DNA from: Pedobacter sp. MC2016-24
GTDB taxonomy: Bacteria; Bacteroidota; Bacteroidia; Sphingobacteriales; Sphingobacteriaceae
Direction of reading: 5' to 3'
NCBI RefSeq assembly: GCF_015223055.1
Contig: NZ_JADFBX010000024.1
Span: 1 to 54,882 of the forward strand
DNA: 54,882 nucleotides
Part shown: piece after piece, positions 42,057-51,412 of the stretch
Layout of the letters: every line of letters starts with the position of its first letter
Position numbering within the stretch: the stretch's first letter is position 1
Translations under genes and position numbers: made by a program
Notes under the pieces: model-generated
The model's database searches: none
Seen by the model: the letters and a program-made list of their open reading frames with translations, nothing else
Told to the model about the DNA's origin: nothing

Positions 42057-44738
42057 CTAGTCTATTGGTATTGTTAATACTGCTGTAACGCCAGATGGCT
42101 GACCGGCTAAATTAGCATTTATCTCCAGATTACCTTTAGTGGCAGGCGTATTTAACAAGTTTAGCCGCTCGCGTACTAATTTCAATCCAAATCCATCATG
42201 TCCGTCTTTAACTTCTCCATTCCAGCCAGAGCCATTATCGCTGATTACTATTTTTAAGTAGCTACCACTGTTGCTGATGTCTATCTTCAACTTGCCTGCG
42301 GTTCCTTTTTGGGCAATGCCATGTAAGATGGCATTTTCAATAAGCGGCTGAGTTATCATTCCTGGTATTTCTACCAGGTTAGCATTGATGCCATTAGCCA
42401 GGTGGATATCAAACACGAAATCAAAACGAAGTTGCTCCAATTCAACATATAAAGTTACGGCCTGTAGCTCGTCAGCGAGGCTTATAAATGTCTTTTCAGA
42501 GTTATTCAATACCCTTCTCATCAGCAAAGCAAACTTTTCCAGATAGAAATTTGCTTCTTTATATTGCTGGTTATTTATTAACGATTGAATAGAGTTTAGC
42601 GCGTTAAATATAAAATGAGGATTCATCTGAGAACGGATGGCTTTCACTTCCAGCTCTTTAATTTGACGTTTTAGAGATTCTTTTCTTTTGAGGTTTGCCA
42701 GCCTTGCTTTGTAAATCCAAAAGAAAATAAGGCTTGCAAACAGAATGGAGCCTGTGCTCCATCCTATCGTTTTAATCAATTCTGCCTTTTGCTCCCTGGT
42801 CATTACACCAGAATCAATTGCTTGCTGGATCAGGTCCGCTATTATCGACTGGTCATCTGGAGCCGCATCTAACAAGTAACTGGATATAACCCGATAGTCT
42901 GAATCAAATGTATATACCTTAGTCTGCTGATAATACAGATTAAAATCCTTTAGCGGCTTTTCCATGTCAATTTCAACATAGGTAACATTGGGCAGCGCTT
43001 TTAAGGTCTGGCCAATGGTATTTTCCTCAGATACCCTTTGTGCTATAAGAAAATGAACCTTATTACCATTTTGCTTTTTGATCAGATCGATATAACCTTT
43101 CAATACATCGGGATTATTATAGTTCAGGATGATGACCAGTGGCTTACCTTTAAACTTGGCAAGCTCAAGCGTATTTCCATCGTTTGTAAAGAGTTGCTTT
43201 ACCGGTCCCGGATTTCCAGGTAACCATTTTCTGGCTTTTGCCCATTGTTCTTTTACCTGATTTGTTAAAGTGGTATCCCCACAATTATTTATGAAATCCT
43301 CATAATAAGTTTTCAGCCTTTCTGTACTCTCGGTCTCACTTTTATAGAGTTCATCCTTTAAAGAATTATAAATAGAAAAATATAAGGGATATCCATTAAA
43401 CGAGGCCATCGCGGTAGCATAGTTAGCTAAGAATCCGTATTGGCCGGCATTCCTCACACCTAATTTCGTCTGCTTATAGGAAAGTAGCCACTTCATGTAC
43501 CAAATGTAATGAAGCCCTCCTTCTGCATTACTCATGGATACAGGTAAGGTATCAATACTTACAAAATAATCTTCAGGAAAGTCGCCCAAAGACATTTTCG
43601 GCTTTGGTCCCGTACAATTGTAAGAAAAGAATTCAAGTTTTGTTCCGGCTTGTGTAAACTTAAAATTAGTTCTGTTTTCGTCTATGATACCTGATGAAAC
43701 ACGGTTAGCGTATTTATTGATTACGTGATCAAAGTCTTTTTGTCCCTTTTTTTGAAAAGATAGAAATTCTGCTAACGATTTATTGCGGTACATGCTTTCA
43801 TTCACCCATTGACTGTTAAAAATTGGTGTTAGCTCTTTGCTTAATCCGGCTTTAGCCGCTGCATTTCCTGAAAAGGAAAGGGTTTTATCAAAATCTAACC
43901 GGTCTGCTTTAACGATCAGCGTATCGAATGGTTCTAAAAAAACGGTAAAAGTTTTATACGCATCAAACTGCCCCATAATCCATCTTTGCCTTAGCGTCAA
44001 GCCTGCCAAAACATTGCTGTTAAATGAGCCATCTCTACTGAACCTGAAAATTTTGGCGTCAACTGCGTAAATGGTATCAACAGCAGACAGATTGGTAATG
44101 TGCCCTTTAATCACAGCATTTGTAGGCAACGTAAAGGATGCCGATTTGAAAACTACATTGGCTATGTCCCTGGATGCTGACAACTGCAGCGTTTTAGGCA
44201 TTGCCTCGCCAGCAATGAGCGCGCTGATGATGGCCTCAGAAATTTCCCTGACCTGTACAATTGGAAAAATACTTTCGGACGGGAAATTAGTTTTTGGAGT
44301 AGAAGCAGTTGTATTGACGCTAATCAAAGAGAAATTGAATTTCGGAGCTGTAGATAACACCTTTAAGTTTGAGATTTTTCCAAGACCATTAGCGGTCATC
44401 TCATAGGTTTGTTTGGGCAGGATTTTTTTACGGTTTTCCAGATACCTGGGATAGTATGAATCATAGCTCAGCCAATTGTTTTGGGCATCAGCATATTTTA
44501 GGCGCAGTCGCTCAATTGTTCCTTTAAAAACCACATTCCCGTTCGACATTTTATCGGACACCTCATATCTGACCCTCAAGTTGTAGTCAGAATTACGGTA
44601 AAAGTTGCAAATCCGAATATCAGTCTCCAGCCAATCTCCAGATTTAAAGGTTAAGGGAGGACGCTGTTTTTGAGCGAAGAGCTGAGCAAGCGTGAGCAGC
44701 ATAATTACGCCAAGGCTTAAAAGTTTTTTCTGTTTCAT
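42057..44738 (-). CDS. LytS-type sensor histidine kinase with TlpA/DUF4369-like extracellular region
   Basis: The start at 44738 (MKQKKLLSLGVIMLLTLAQL, a signal peptide) is preferred over an in-frame upstream ATG at 44792. Of 893 residues, the first about 650 are extracytoplasmic. The last part of this region (about 510-640, NDGNTLELAKFKGKPLVIIL) has a thioredoxin/TlpA-like fold but lacks the CxxC site (NYNNPDV in its place). A transmembrane segment (about 655-677) leads to a HisKA_7TM-less His_kinase domain with His708 in SQMNPHFIFNALNSI and an ATPase domain (IENAILHG, ISDNGSGW). It is paired with the LytTR regulator. What it senses is inferred only. Confidence 0.82.
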   Translation of the reverse strand: MKQKKLLSLGVIMLLTLAQLFAQKQRPPLTFKSGDWLETDIRICNFYRNSDYNLRVRYEVSDKMSNGNVVFKGTIERLRLKYADAQNNWLSYDSYYPRYLENRKKILPKQTYEMTANGLGKISNLKVLSTAPKFNFSLISVNTTASTPKTNFPSESIFPIVQVREISEAIISALIAGEAMPKTLQLSASRDIANVVFKSASFTLPTNAVIKGHITNLSAVDTIYAVDAKIFRFSRDGSFNSNVLAGLTLRQRWIMGQFDAYKTFTVFLEPFDTLIVKADRLDFDKTLSFSGNAAAKAGLSKELTPIFNSQWVNESMYRNKSLAEFLSFQKKGQKDFDHVINKYANRVSSGIIDENRTNFKFTQAGTKLEFFSYNCTGPKPKMSLGDFPEDYFVSIDTLPVSMSNAEGGLHYIWYMKWLLSYKQTKLGVRNAGQYGFLANYATAMASFNGYPLYFSIYNSLKDELYKSETESTERLKTYYEDFINNCGDTTLTNQVKEQWAKARKWLPGNPGPVKQLFTNDGNTLELAKFKGKPLVIILNYNNPDVLKGYIDLIKKQNGNKVHFLIAQRVSEENTIGQTLKALPNVTYVEIDMEKPLKDFNLYYQQTKVYTFDSDYRVISSYLLDAAPDDQSIIADLIQQAIDSGVMTREQKAELIKTIGWSTGSILFASLIFFWIYKARLANLKRKESLKRQIKELEVKAIRSQMNPHFIFNALNSIQSLINNQQYKEANFYLEKFALLMRRVLNNSEKTFISLADELQAVTLYVELEQLRFDFVFDIHLANGINANLVEIPGMITQPLIENAILHGIAQKGTAGKLKIDISNSGSYLKIVISDNGSGWNGEVKDGHDGFGLKLVRERLNLLNTPATKGNLEINANLAGQPSGVTAVLTIPID

Positions 44739-44877
44739 AATTTTAGATTTGAAACAAAAAAAGGCAGAATACCTGGCTTGGTTCTGGTGCATTGAGCATA
44801 TGACGTGTTTGGGTTATTATTCTGCAATAATATCGATTCATTTTGTTGATTCTGCAAAATAGCAGCTATGAAACAAA

Positions 44878-44907
44878 AAAGCCTTTAGAGATTTATCTAA
44901 AGGCTTT
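44878..44907 (-). terminator. Intrinsic terminator after the TlpA-like gene
   Basis: A 12-bp perfect stem (AAAGCCTTTAGA / TCTAAAGGCTTT) with a 6-nt loop is followed on the minus strand by TTTGTTTC. It lies about 45 nt past the TlpA-like stop, so the kinase/regulator pair is likely transcribed separately. Confidence 0.8.
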
Positions 44908-44950
44908 CATAAATACTTTCTTCAAGAAAATTTTCCAATATGGAAAAGAT

Positions 44951-46081
44951 TTACTTAATAAATTTTTGCAGCATCTTTTCCAGCGCGTCACCCCGGAGAT
45001 CTCTGGCCACGATCATTCCGTTAGGGTCAATTAAAAAGTTCTGTGGAATGCCGGTTACCCCATACATCATTGCTACCTGATTTTTGATGCCTTTTAAATC
45101 GCTCAGCTGAATCCATGGCAAGCCATCAGTCTGGATGGCCTTTAACCAGGGGTCCTTTTTGTCATCCAGGGAAATTGCAATGATCTCAAAGTTTTCACCC
45201 TTAAATTTCTGATAGGCTTTTAGCACATTGGGATTCTCAGAACGGCAGGGCCCGCACCAGCTGGCCCAAAAATCCAGCAAGATGTACCTGCCTTTGAAAG
45301 CAGATAAAGTGACTGGCCTGCCTTCGGTATCGTTCTGAACAAAGTCCTTTGCAGCTTTACCAACTTCAACACTCTTTAGTGCATTAAAACCAGCCCTAAG
45401 CCGCTTGCCCATATCTGAATTTTTGATCCGGGAACTCAGGGTATTGAACCGGGTTTCGAAGGCCGGGCTTTCTATGCCCCCCTGATCACTGAGTATATAA
45501 AGGCTGACATAAGAATCCGGATGTTTAAGAAAAAAGTCATCTTTCATTTTCATCTGCTCCCGGCCTATAGCCTGAAGCTGAGGTTGCAGCGCATCCATTG
45601 CGGTCTTGTTTTTCTCATCCACGTACTGAATATATTTTTTTGTCAGGGGCCTTCCTTTGTCTTCAAAAGGTTTCAGCTGCGTCTTTAATAGCTCATAATC
45701 GCGCTGTACTGTACCTCCCGTTATCCACGCGTGTTTGATGTTCGCTCCGGTAAGGTTCATTTTTTTATTTTCCAGGAAAAAACTCTGCAGGTCCATTTCT
45801 TCAAATCTTCTCCAGTCCGACCGGTCTATTTCTTTCCCCGGGGCACTCATGACCAGTTCCGCTCTGACCACATCGGCAACTTTACCCTTAAATGAAAATT
45901 GGCCATTTTTAACGAACGTTGAATCTTTAATGGCATACTTACTTTCAGGGTTGGGATAACTGAGTATTACTTTTTTACCTTCATGGTTACCCTTGAGTTT
46001 TCCACTTAATACAAATTCATTCTGTGCATTTGCAGATAGGGCCGCCAGGCCAATTACTGCTGTAATCAGTGTCTTCAACAT
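44951..46081 (-). CDS. TlpA-like thiol-disulfide oxidoreductase with DUF4369 domain
   Basis: The 376-residue protein has a signal peptide (MLKTLITAVIGLAALSANA), an N-terminal DUF4369 beta domain (EFVLSGKLKGNHEGKKVILS) and a C-terminal thioredoxin-fold domain. The redox site is Cys276-Gly-Pro-Cys279 in FWASWCGPCRSEN, and the cis-proline segment is VTGIPQNFLID. It acts in the periplasm, probably as a disulfide reductase. It closes the SusC-SusD gene set, 39 bp after SusD, an arrangement often seen in Sphingobacteriaceae. Confidence 0.92.
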   Translation of the reverse strand: MLKTLITAVIGLAALSANAQNEFVLSGKLKGNHEGKKVILSYPNPESKYAIKDSTFVKNGQFSFKGKVADVVRAELVMSAPGKEIDRSDWRRFEEMDLQSFFLENKKMNLTGANIKHAWITGGTVQRDYELLKTQLKPFEDKGRPLTKKYIQYVDEKNKTAMDALQPQLQAIGREQMKMKDDFFLKHPDSYVSLYILSDQGGIESPAFETRFNTLSSRIKNSDMGKRLRAGFNALKSVEVGKAAKDFVQNDTEGRPVTLSAFKGRYILLDFWASWCGPCRSENPNVLKAYQKFKGENFEIIAISLDDKKDPWLKAIQTDGLPWIQLSDLKGIKNQVAMMYGVTGIPQNFLIDPNGMIVARDLRGDALEKMLQKFIK

Positions 46082-46120
46082 ATAGCTAGTTTTATTTATA
46101 AAAATTGAGTGATTCCTTTT

Positions 46121-47557
46121 TTATGGATTGTTCTGCATACCAGGGTTTTCGTCCATTACTTTTTGCGGAAAACGGAGTACAAACCTTTGTGGCTTCAATG
46201 TAAATGTGTTAACCACACTACCGCTTGCTGCATATAAGGTATGGGTAAAGGTAATCCCGCTAAAAAGCGGATCAACGGAAAGTCTTCTCATGTCAAACCA
46301 TCGATAGCCGGCTACCGCGAATTCCCGGATGCGTTCTTCAATAATGAATTTAAGGAGCGGCAATTGCTGACTGGCAACTGCTGAAGGAACAGCATAGCTG
46401 GCAGGAGGTATCCTTTTTGCACGCAATGTTTCTACATCGGCCTTTGCACCGGCCAGATCATTCATTCTGGCCCTGCACTCTGCCCTTAACAGGTAAAGGT
46501 CCGGCACTGTTACACCAAACTGAAGGTTGCTGGGGCCCATTTTTCTAAGCAGGCCAGCCGGATAAGCAGGTCCGAAATAAGCTGCCGGCGAGTAAAACTT
46601 CAACCGAAGGTCTGATGGGTCAAACAAATCGGCCGTTTTCTTGCTGATGACGATTTCACTGGTATTAAACGTCCAGGTATTGTAAGATTGCTTCCCGAAC
46701 ACACTTTCTTTAATATTTGGGCCGTAAGGATAGGCCGGACCGAAAAGACCGATTGGCAGGAATTCTCCGCCGGCTGCAAAAGTTACGTTGTAATCGTAGA
46801 GGCCAAGAGGAATTGCGGCACTGCTGATATCTGTTATGGCTGTATTCAATAATGGCAAGGCTTCATTGGATTTGCCCATAAACAGGTATACTTTACCAAG
46901 AAGCCCTTCTGCACCGGCTTTTGACATCCTTACCCGGTATGTTGTTTTTGCAGGCAGGTTCGGTATGGCTTTCAGGAGATCTGAAACAATAAAATCGTAT
47001 ACCTCTTTTACACTTGCCCTGGTAAAACTGGTGCCTGTTACATCCGCCTTTGTCAGAATGGGGAAGCCGGGATCGCTGCCCGCAGTATTGGCATCGTAAG
47101 GTTTGGCGAAATAATTGATCAGTAAAAAATAGGTCCAGGCCCTTCCTGCCAGTGCCTCTGCTTGTATAGACAGTTTTTGTTGCGCTGTACCATCTGTGGC
47201 AGCTGGCACTTCGTTGATGATCTTATTGAACAGGTAAATGTGCTGAAGCGGCACAAGTGTTTCCGCGGCATCCTCATCCGGTTCATAAATCACCTCATCC
47301 CAGCGAAAAAGCCGTTGTGTTTTCATATTGGCCCCGCTGAAATAAGGTTCTATAGCCGCCACTTCATCGCCCATGGGCACCTGTGCGCTGGCACTTATGA
47401 TGAGCAGGTTATTGAGCAGCAAATCATAATCTGCTACCTTTTGCGCAATGAGTTTTCCTTTTGGCGTTACCTCCAGAAAAGATTTTTTACAAGAGAACAA
47501 TACCATGCAGAGCATTGCCAGCAAAATTGATCCGGTAGATTTATAGTTCGTTTTCAT
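46121..47557 (-). CDS. RagB/SusD family nutrient-uptake lipoprotein
   Basis: The 478-residue protein starts with a lipoprotein signal ending LFSCKKSF, so Cys23 is lipidated. It has the SusD family architecture: an N-terminal tetratricopeptide-like region (LAGRAWTYFLLINYFAKPYD) and a C-terminal ERIREFAVAGYRWFDMRRL block typical of RagB/SusD. It sits on the outer surface and covers the SusC transporter as a lid. The ligand is not predictable; association with a TlpA-like protein rather than glycoside hydrolases argues against a classical polysaccharide-utilisation locus. Confidence 0.93.
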   Translation of the reverse strand: MKTNYKSTGSILLAMLCMVLFSCKKSFLEVTPKGKLIAQKVADYDLLLNNLLIISASAQVPMGDEVAAIEPYFSGANMKTQRLFRWDEVIYEPDEDAAETLVPLQHIYLFNKIINEVPAATDGTAQQKLSIQAEALAGRAWTYFLLINYFAKPYDANTAGSDPGFPILTKADVTGTSFTRASVKEVYDFIVSDLLKAIPNLPAKTTYRVRMSKAGAEGLLGKVYLFMGKSNEALPLLNTAITDISSAAIPLGLYDYNVTFAAGGEFLPIGLFGPAYPYGPNIKESVFGKQSYNTWTFNTSEIVISKKTADLFDPSDLRLKFYSPAAYFGPAYPAGLLRKMGPSNLQFGVTVPDLYLLRAECRARMNDLAGAKADVETLRAKRIPPASYAVPSAVASQQLPLLKFIIEERIREFAVAGYRWFDMRRLSVDPLFSGITFTHTLYAASGSVVNTFTLKPQRFVLRFPQKVMDENPGMQNNP

Positions 47558-47568
47558 GTCCGTTTGAA

Positions 47569-50500
47569 TTAAAATTTAACGTTTATCCCGAATGACACAC
47601 TGCCCTGATTGAACGGCATGCTCCTGCTGCCATAAATTGCGTGATGGTATTCAGGATCGATATCTGCTTTATTGGCTTTCCACAACATCAGGTTAGATAG
47701 CTGTACCCGAAATGCAACCTGGTCTGCCTTCAGTTTTCTACTCAGTGCCGCTGGCAAACTGTAAGCCAGGGTAATGTCCCTGAGTTTAACATAGGATGCA
47801 CTCAATACATTGATATCTGCGTAAGTATAATACTCAACATCCCTCCGTGTATCGCTTAACGAAGTATTGGCAACATAAGATGGGATGTTGGTCAGCAGTT
47901 CATCGCCAGGCTGTTTCCAGCGACTGGCAAAATCGGCCTGAAGATTTCCGCTCGTGAAACCGTCATGCTGGATGTTAGCATGGGTAATCCGGTTTGAATA
48001 GACCCTGTTTACATCTTTTCTCATCACATGGCCAAGGTTAAATATGGCGTTGGCGCTTAGCATAAAATTTTTATAGTTAAATACATTGGCCAGACCACCA
48101 CTCCAAACCGGTTGATAAGTTCCCATGAAACGGACATCTTCTACCTTAGCCGCATTTGGCGTTTTGGTTATGGATCCATCTGCCAGCTCAATCTGCGGAT
48201 CTCCCAGCTGGTCCAGCCCGGCAAACTTATAGGCAAACAAAGCAAATGCAGGATAACCTTCAGCATAATCCTGCCTTACCCGGTAAAAAGACCTGGTTAC
48301 CGGCGAACTCAGGTTCAGTTTAGTAATCTTATTTTTGTTATAGGCGACATTAAAAATGGTATTCCATTTAAAATTGCCTTTCTGGACATTGCGGGTATTT
48401 AAACTAAGCTCGATTCCTTTATTTTCCAGATCGCCAAGGTTTCCGGTGATATTTGCATAACCACTAAATGTATTGGTTGGCAAAATGCCCAGCAGATCGC
48501 TTGTTCTTTTTCGATAAAGATCTATGGTACCGCTTATGCGATTGTTAAACAGGCCAAAGTCAACACCTATATTGATGGCCCTGGTGCTCTCCCAGGTCAG
48601 TTTTGAATTGGATGGCGTAGCAATATTTAATGCGATCCCGCCAGGGAAATTACCACTTTGAACAGCCGACAGGATATCATAGGATGAGGCTGTTCCCGGA
48701 ACAGGAGAATTACCGGTAAGACCGTAAGTAGCCCTGATCGCTAAATTGTTTAACCAGGATACATTGGCCATAAATTCTTCTGAACCGGCTATCCATTTTC
48801 CACCTATGCTCCATACCGGCCTGTTTTGAGCTGATTTATCCAGACCAAAGAGGTTGCTCCTGTCGATACGAAAGCTTCCATTAAGGGCATACTTATGGTT
48901 ATAGGTATAAGCGATATTGGCATAGTAAGAAGTAAAGCGACTGCGCTGTTCCGACTGGGAGAACAGGTCGTTCGCTAAAATGCTCCGCCCAAAATTGTTG
49001 GGCATCACAGGATTCATCACACCGTTTAATCCAAGTGTTAAATAATCAACGGCACCGGAAGTTTGCAGCAGTTCATTATATCCCCTCACTGTACTTGTGG
49101 TATTATTGACGAGCTGTTCCTGTGCTTCCTGTCCAAGTAAGGCAGTCAGCTGGTGCAGATCGTTGCTCCAGCTTTTGTTGTAACTTAACTGGTTTCTCAT
49201 CGTCCAGTTTTGCTGGTTCATATGGTCCAGGCTATATCTCCCCCCATTATTCGGCAGGTAATAAACAGGTGTTGAACCTGCGGTAGGGGCCACGGTAAAC
49301 TGTGCCAGTTCACTCCTGACCAGATAGCTTTTGGTATCGTCATAAACTTCGGTCTTGCCGTTTCCTTTAACATAGCCATAGGTACCTTCGAACTTTAAGC
49401 CATCCAGCAAACGGATATTCAGGCCCAGCACATTGCGGCTCAGGAAATTGTTGTCTTTGGTATAGCCGTAATTGAATTCATCCAATGGGTTATAGTCCAG
49501 GTTCACGCGGCTACGGTTTTGAAAATCCATACGCACTTCTTCGCTGAGCTCTCCCATGTATGGAATGGAAATGTTATTGCCCGAGTTATCCCTGAAAAGC
49601 TGATAGGGATAAAAATTATTGTTGACTTGGATGTTACGTTTGGCGCTGGACAGGCTATTGGTCAGGTCGGTGATGAGGTTTAGCTGGATAAATTTACCTA
49701 TTGTGAAATCCTGTCTCAGGTTAATTTTATAAGTGTTGTTTTGATCACCGGGACGGTTATTTACCGTATTGGTGTAAGCCCCAGATCCATATAGCGAATA
49801 CTTACTTGTTCCTGCAGAAAAAGATAAGGTATGGTTCATGAGTGAAGCATTCCTGTACCAAAGGTCTTTGATTTGTTGCCGGTTGTCAATTCCTGAGAGA
49901 CTATCCAGGCTTGTTTTAGCCTGTGCAGCTGTTATGAGGCCCCTCGACAGATTGTATTGGATCATTTCGTGCGGTGATACACCTGAACTACCTGTTGAAT
50001 AAAAATCGGAAACAGTTTCCCATGGATTCGTGACCGGATCAAAAGTTTCGCTAGCAGCCTGGATGAATTGCCTGCTGTTGAGTGTTTTTAAATAATCCAG
50101 ATCGGGTCTGCCCTGAAAGTTAATGAAAGCATCGTAACCGATCCGTAATTTCTCATCTTTTCCGCCTTTTTTTGTAGTGATTACAATGACGCCATTCGAC
50201 GCCCTTGCCCCCCATATTGAAGCTGCTGTAGCATCTTTAAGCACCGTAATGTCCGCTACATCCTGAGGATTGATGCTGGAGACATTGTCAATAGGAATCC
50301 CATCTACTACAAACAATGGGTTTCTATTCGTTCCCATATAGCCGCCCGGGGTATTTGGGTCACTAATGCCAATCGTTGAAAGTCCGCGGACAAGGAATGG
50401 ATTCTGGGTGGCATTAGGTGCATTGTTTACCGTTAAACCAGCAATTAAACCATCCAAGCGTTGCAGGATATTCATACTTCCTGTGCGGTTCTCGATGATC

Positions 50501-51219
50501 GCCATATCGGGTTTGGCAAATGAGCCTGCACTTCTTTCTTTGGACAAGATCTGATACCCTGTATTGACTACCATTACTTCTTCCAGATCTGCTGTACCAA
50601 TTTCCATTTTTATGGTCAGGTTGCGGGACTGCCCAACAGGAATTTCCTGGGTTTTATAGCCTAAAAAAGAAACCTGCAGTATGGCCTGTTCATTGATGTC
50701 GTTCAATTGAAATTCGCCATTGGTGTTTGTAGTGACCACCTTTTGCGTATGCTTTACCCGTATGGTTGCCCCAGCTAATGGCTGCCCTTTTTCATCAAAT
50801 ACGGTACCGCGGATATCGACGGCCACAAAAGCAGAAACCAGCTTATCCAGCAAGGAATGACTTTCTTTCTTCTTAATCGTCACAATTTTACCCTCTATTT
50901 CGTAAACCAGATTAAGTCCATTCAAGGAAATCTCCAATGCTTTTTCAATCGTGGAATTTGACAGGATCACATTAATTTTCTGATTTTGAGGAATTGTTTT
51001 TTCATCATAATAGAAATCAAATCCGCTTTGTTCCCTGATGTCTTTTAACACCGAGAATAAAGTGACATTTTTTTTGTTCAGGGTAATGCGCTGACCGAAA
51101 GTAGCAGCGCTAACCTGCATAAGGGATGCTATCAATATAACGGTGGTTAAGCGCATTATCAGCATAATTTTATGGCATAGCCGTCCAGGCTTACCATATC
51201 GTGAGTTAATATCGTACAT
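47569..51219 (-). CDS. SusC/RagA family TonB-dependent outer-membrane transporter with STN domain
   Basis: The start at 51219 (MYDINSRYGKPGRLCHKI) is chosen because it fits the usual long, basic leader before the signal segment (LTTVILIASLMQVSAATFGQ); an upstream ATG at 51318 lacks support. The 1216 residues hold a secretin/TonB short N-terminal domain (FSVLKDIREQSGFDFYYDEK), a carboxypeptidase-regulatory beta domain (IRGTVFDEKGQPLAGATIRV), a plug (LQRLDGLIAGLTVNN, VDGIPIDNVSSINPQDV) and a 22-strand barrel. The STN domain indicates trans-envelope signalling through the FecR protein encoded upstream. Confidence 0.94.
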   Translation of the reverse strand: MYDINSRYGKPGRLCHKIMLIMRLTTVILIASLMQVSAATFGQRITLNKKNVTLFSVLKDIREQSGFDFYYDEKTIPQNQKINVILSNSTIEKALEISLNGLNLVYEIEGKIVTIKKKESHSLLDKLVSAFVAVDIRGTVFDEKGQPLAGATIRVKHTQKVVTTNTNGEFQLNDINEQAILQVSFLGYKTQEIPVGQSRNLTIKMEIGTADLEEVMVVNTGYQILSKERSAGSFAKPDMAIIENRTGSMNILQRLDGLIAGLTVNNAPNATQNPFLVRGLSTIGISDPNTPGGYMGTNRNPLFVVDGIPIDNVSSINPQDVADITVLKDATAASIWGARASNGVIVITTKKGGKDEKLRIGYDAFINFQGRPDLDYLKTLNSRQFIQAASETFDPVTNPWETVSDFYSTGSSGVSPHEMIQYNLSRGLITAAQAKTSLDSLSGIDNRQQIKDLWYRNASLMNHTLSFSAGTSKYSLYGSGAYTNTVNNRPGDQNNTYKINLRQDFTIGKFIQLNLITDLTNSLSSAKRNIQVNNNFYPYQLFRDNSGNNISIPYMGELSEEVRMDFQNRSRVNLDYNPLDEFNYGYTKDNNFLSRNVLGLNIRLLDGLKFEGTYGYVKGNGKTEVYDDTKSYLVRSELAQFTVAPTAGSTPVYYLPNNGGRYSLDHMNQQNWTMRNQLSYNKSWSNDLHQLTALLGQEAQEQLVNNTTSTVRGYNELLQTSGAVDYLTLGLNGVMNPVMPNNFGRSILANDLFSQSEQRSRFTSYYANIAYTYNHKYALNGSFRIDRSNLFGLDKSAQNRPVWSIGGKWIAGSEEFMANVSWLNNLAIRATYGLTGNSPVPGTASSYDILSAVQSGNFPGGIALNIATPSNSKLTWESTRAINIGVDFGLFNNRISGTIDLYRKRTSDLLGILPTNTFSGYANITGNLGDLENKGIELSLNTRNVQKGNFKWNTIFNVAYNKNKITKLNLSSPVTRSFYRVRQDYAEGYPAFALFAYKFAGLDQLGDPQIELADGSITKTPNAAKVEDVRFMGTYQPVWSGGLANVFNYKNFMLSANAIFNLGHVMRKDVNRVYSNRITHANIQHDGFTSGNLQADFASRWKQPGDELLTNIPSYVANTSLSDTRRDVEYYTYADINVLSASYVKLRDITLAYSLPAALSRKLKADQVAFRVQLSNLMLWKANKADIDPEYHHAIYGSRSMPFNQGSVSFGINVKF

Positions 51220-51316
51220 TTGTTTAGTTTGGTTGTAAGCAGTTTGTCTTGCGTCGTCGAAAACTTTAGACTTGCTGCGGTTAACACTTTGTATTCTTAT
51301 AAATTGTGCCAAACAC

Positions 51317-51344
51317 AAACCAGGAGTGTCCGCACTTCTGGTTT
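51317..51344 (-). other. Hairpin between fecR-like gene and SusC gene
   Basis: A 12-bp stem with one wobble pair (AAACCAGAAGTG / CACTCCTGGTTT on the minus strand) and a 4-nt loop lies about 100 nt before the SusC start. There is no long T-tract, so it is more likely a partial terminator or mRNA-processing element than a full stop. Confidence 0.4.
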
Positions 51345-51412
51345 GCTTCTCTTGTTAATTTCGCTGTCGTAAAAGTTGATCCATGTTTCTTTTGTTTAGT
51401 GATTGGTTATTT

